From: Odiellus spinosus
Lineage: Eukaryota > Arthropoda > Arachnida > Opiliones > Phalangiidae
Direction: 5' to 3'
DNA length: 64,000 nt
Assembly: GCA_963920705.1 (NCBI GenBank)
Contig: OY987232.1
Span: 11,657,726-11,721,725 of the forward strand
Below the pieces are notes generated by a model. That model saw only the letters and a list, made by a program, of their open reading frames with translations, was not told where the DNA came from and searched no databases. This document shows, piece after piece, positions 63,850-64,000 of this stretch (the first letter of the stretch is position 1; each line of letters starts with the position of its first letter). A program made the position numbers and the translations under genes.

Positions 63850-64000
63850 ATGGCGGAATCACAAAATTTTTCGAATTTTTCTATGGGACAATCAACTAAA
63901 TTGGATAGTCATAATTTTCGGACTTGGAGGTATGAGTTGGAACATATTTTGAAAGCATATCGTTTATGGGACATAGTCACTGGGGTTGAGACTATATCTG
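63850..64000 (+). CDS. Copia gag, N-terminal part, runs off the window
   Basis: Starts MAESQNFSNFSMGQSTKLDS and continues HNFRTWRYELEHILKAYRLW DIVTGVE, the Copia gag signature also seen at 1248 and 9573 (NYxxWxFEMExxLxxxxLW). 50 codons are visible, uninterrupted. The distance from the primer binding site (about 250 bases) is normal. Its sequence is clearly diverged from both elements of the tandem array, so it is a separate lineage. Confidence 0.8.
   Translation, partial: MAESQNFSNFSMGQSTKLDSHNFRTWRYELEHILKAYRLWDIVTGVETIS

Noticed and set aside
58891..64000. Terminal neuroligin exon with PDZ ligand
   Set aside because: Searched for by eye; no open segment with a plausible acceptor and tail sequence found.

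Overview
This window is eukaryotic and almost certainly from an insect. It contains spliced exons with GT/AG junctions of a neuroligin gene, scattered short TTAGG-type tracts, and many animal-type transposable elements (Copia, Gypsy-type, Penelope, non-LTR, several inverted-repeat elements). I cannot name the order or species. No bacterial-type operons, rRNA or tRNA genes were seen.

1 to about 22.8 kb is a tandem array F-E-F-E-F. F is a block of about 800 bp carrying a decayed, unrecognised minus-strand reading frame. E is a 10.2 kb composite: an old, mutated plus-strand Copia retrotransposon (247/260 bp LTRs) split at its RNase H region by a younger minus-strand Copia element (273 bp LTRs, one difference between them, AAAAT target duplication). 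The two E copies are almost identical, so this is a recent tandem duplication or an assembly duplication.

22.8 to 27.05 kb is non-coding, with degenerate short repeats and a broken non-LTR reverse transcriptase on the minus strand.

27.05 to beyond 58.9 kb is the 3' half of a neuroligin gene on the plus strand. Nine exons with consistent phases encode about 740 residues: the second half of the esterase-like domain, a Pro/His/Ser-rich stalk, one transmembrane helix and part of the cytoplasmic tail. The start lies upstream of the window. The terminal exon with the expected PDZ ligand was not found and probably lies downstream. Eight introns hold most of the other features: inverted-repeat elements with 7-bp target duplications, minisatellites, a decayed Copia, a gag-only LTR retrotransposon inside a Gypsy-type integrase fragment, a 1.48 kb palindromic element, and a 2.8 kb array of a 20-bp satellite made of two homogeneous blocks.

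58.9 to 64 kb holds a Penelope-like element in an inverted arrangement with hammerhead-like motifs at both ends, interrupted by an inverted-repeat element, and then the 5' end (LTR, primer binding site, gag start) of a third Copia lineage that runs off the window.

Only neuroligin looks like a host gene. The rest is transposon-derived or simple-sequence DNA. No wholly new system is demonstrated. The best candidates for follow-up are the nested Copia tandem array, the gag-only element, the set of elements with 7-bp duplications, the large palindrome and the two-block satellite.
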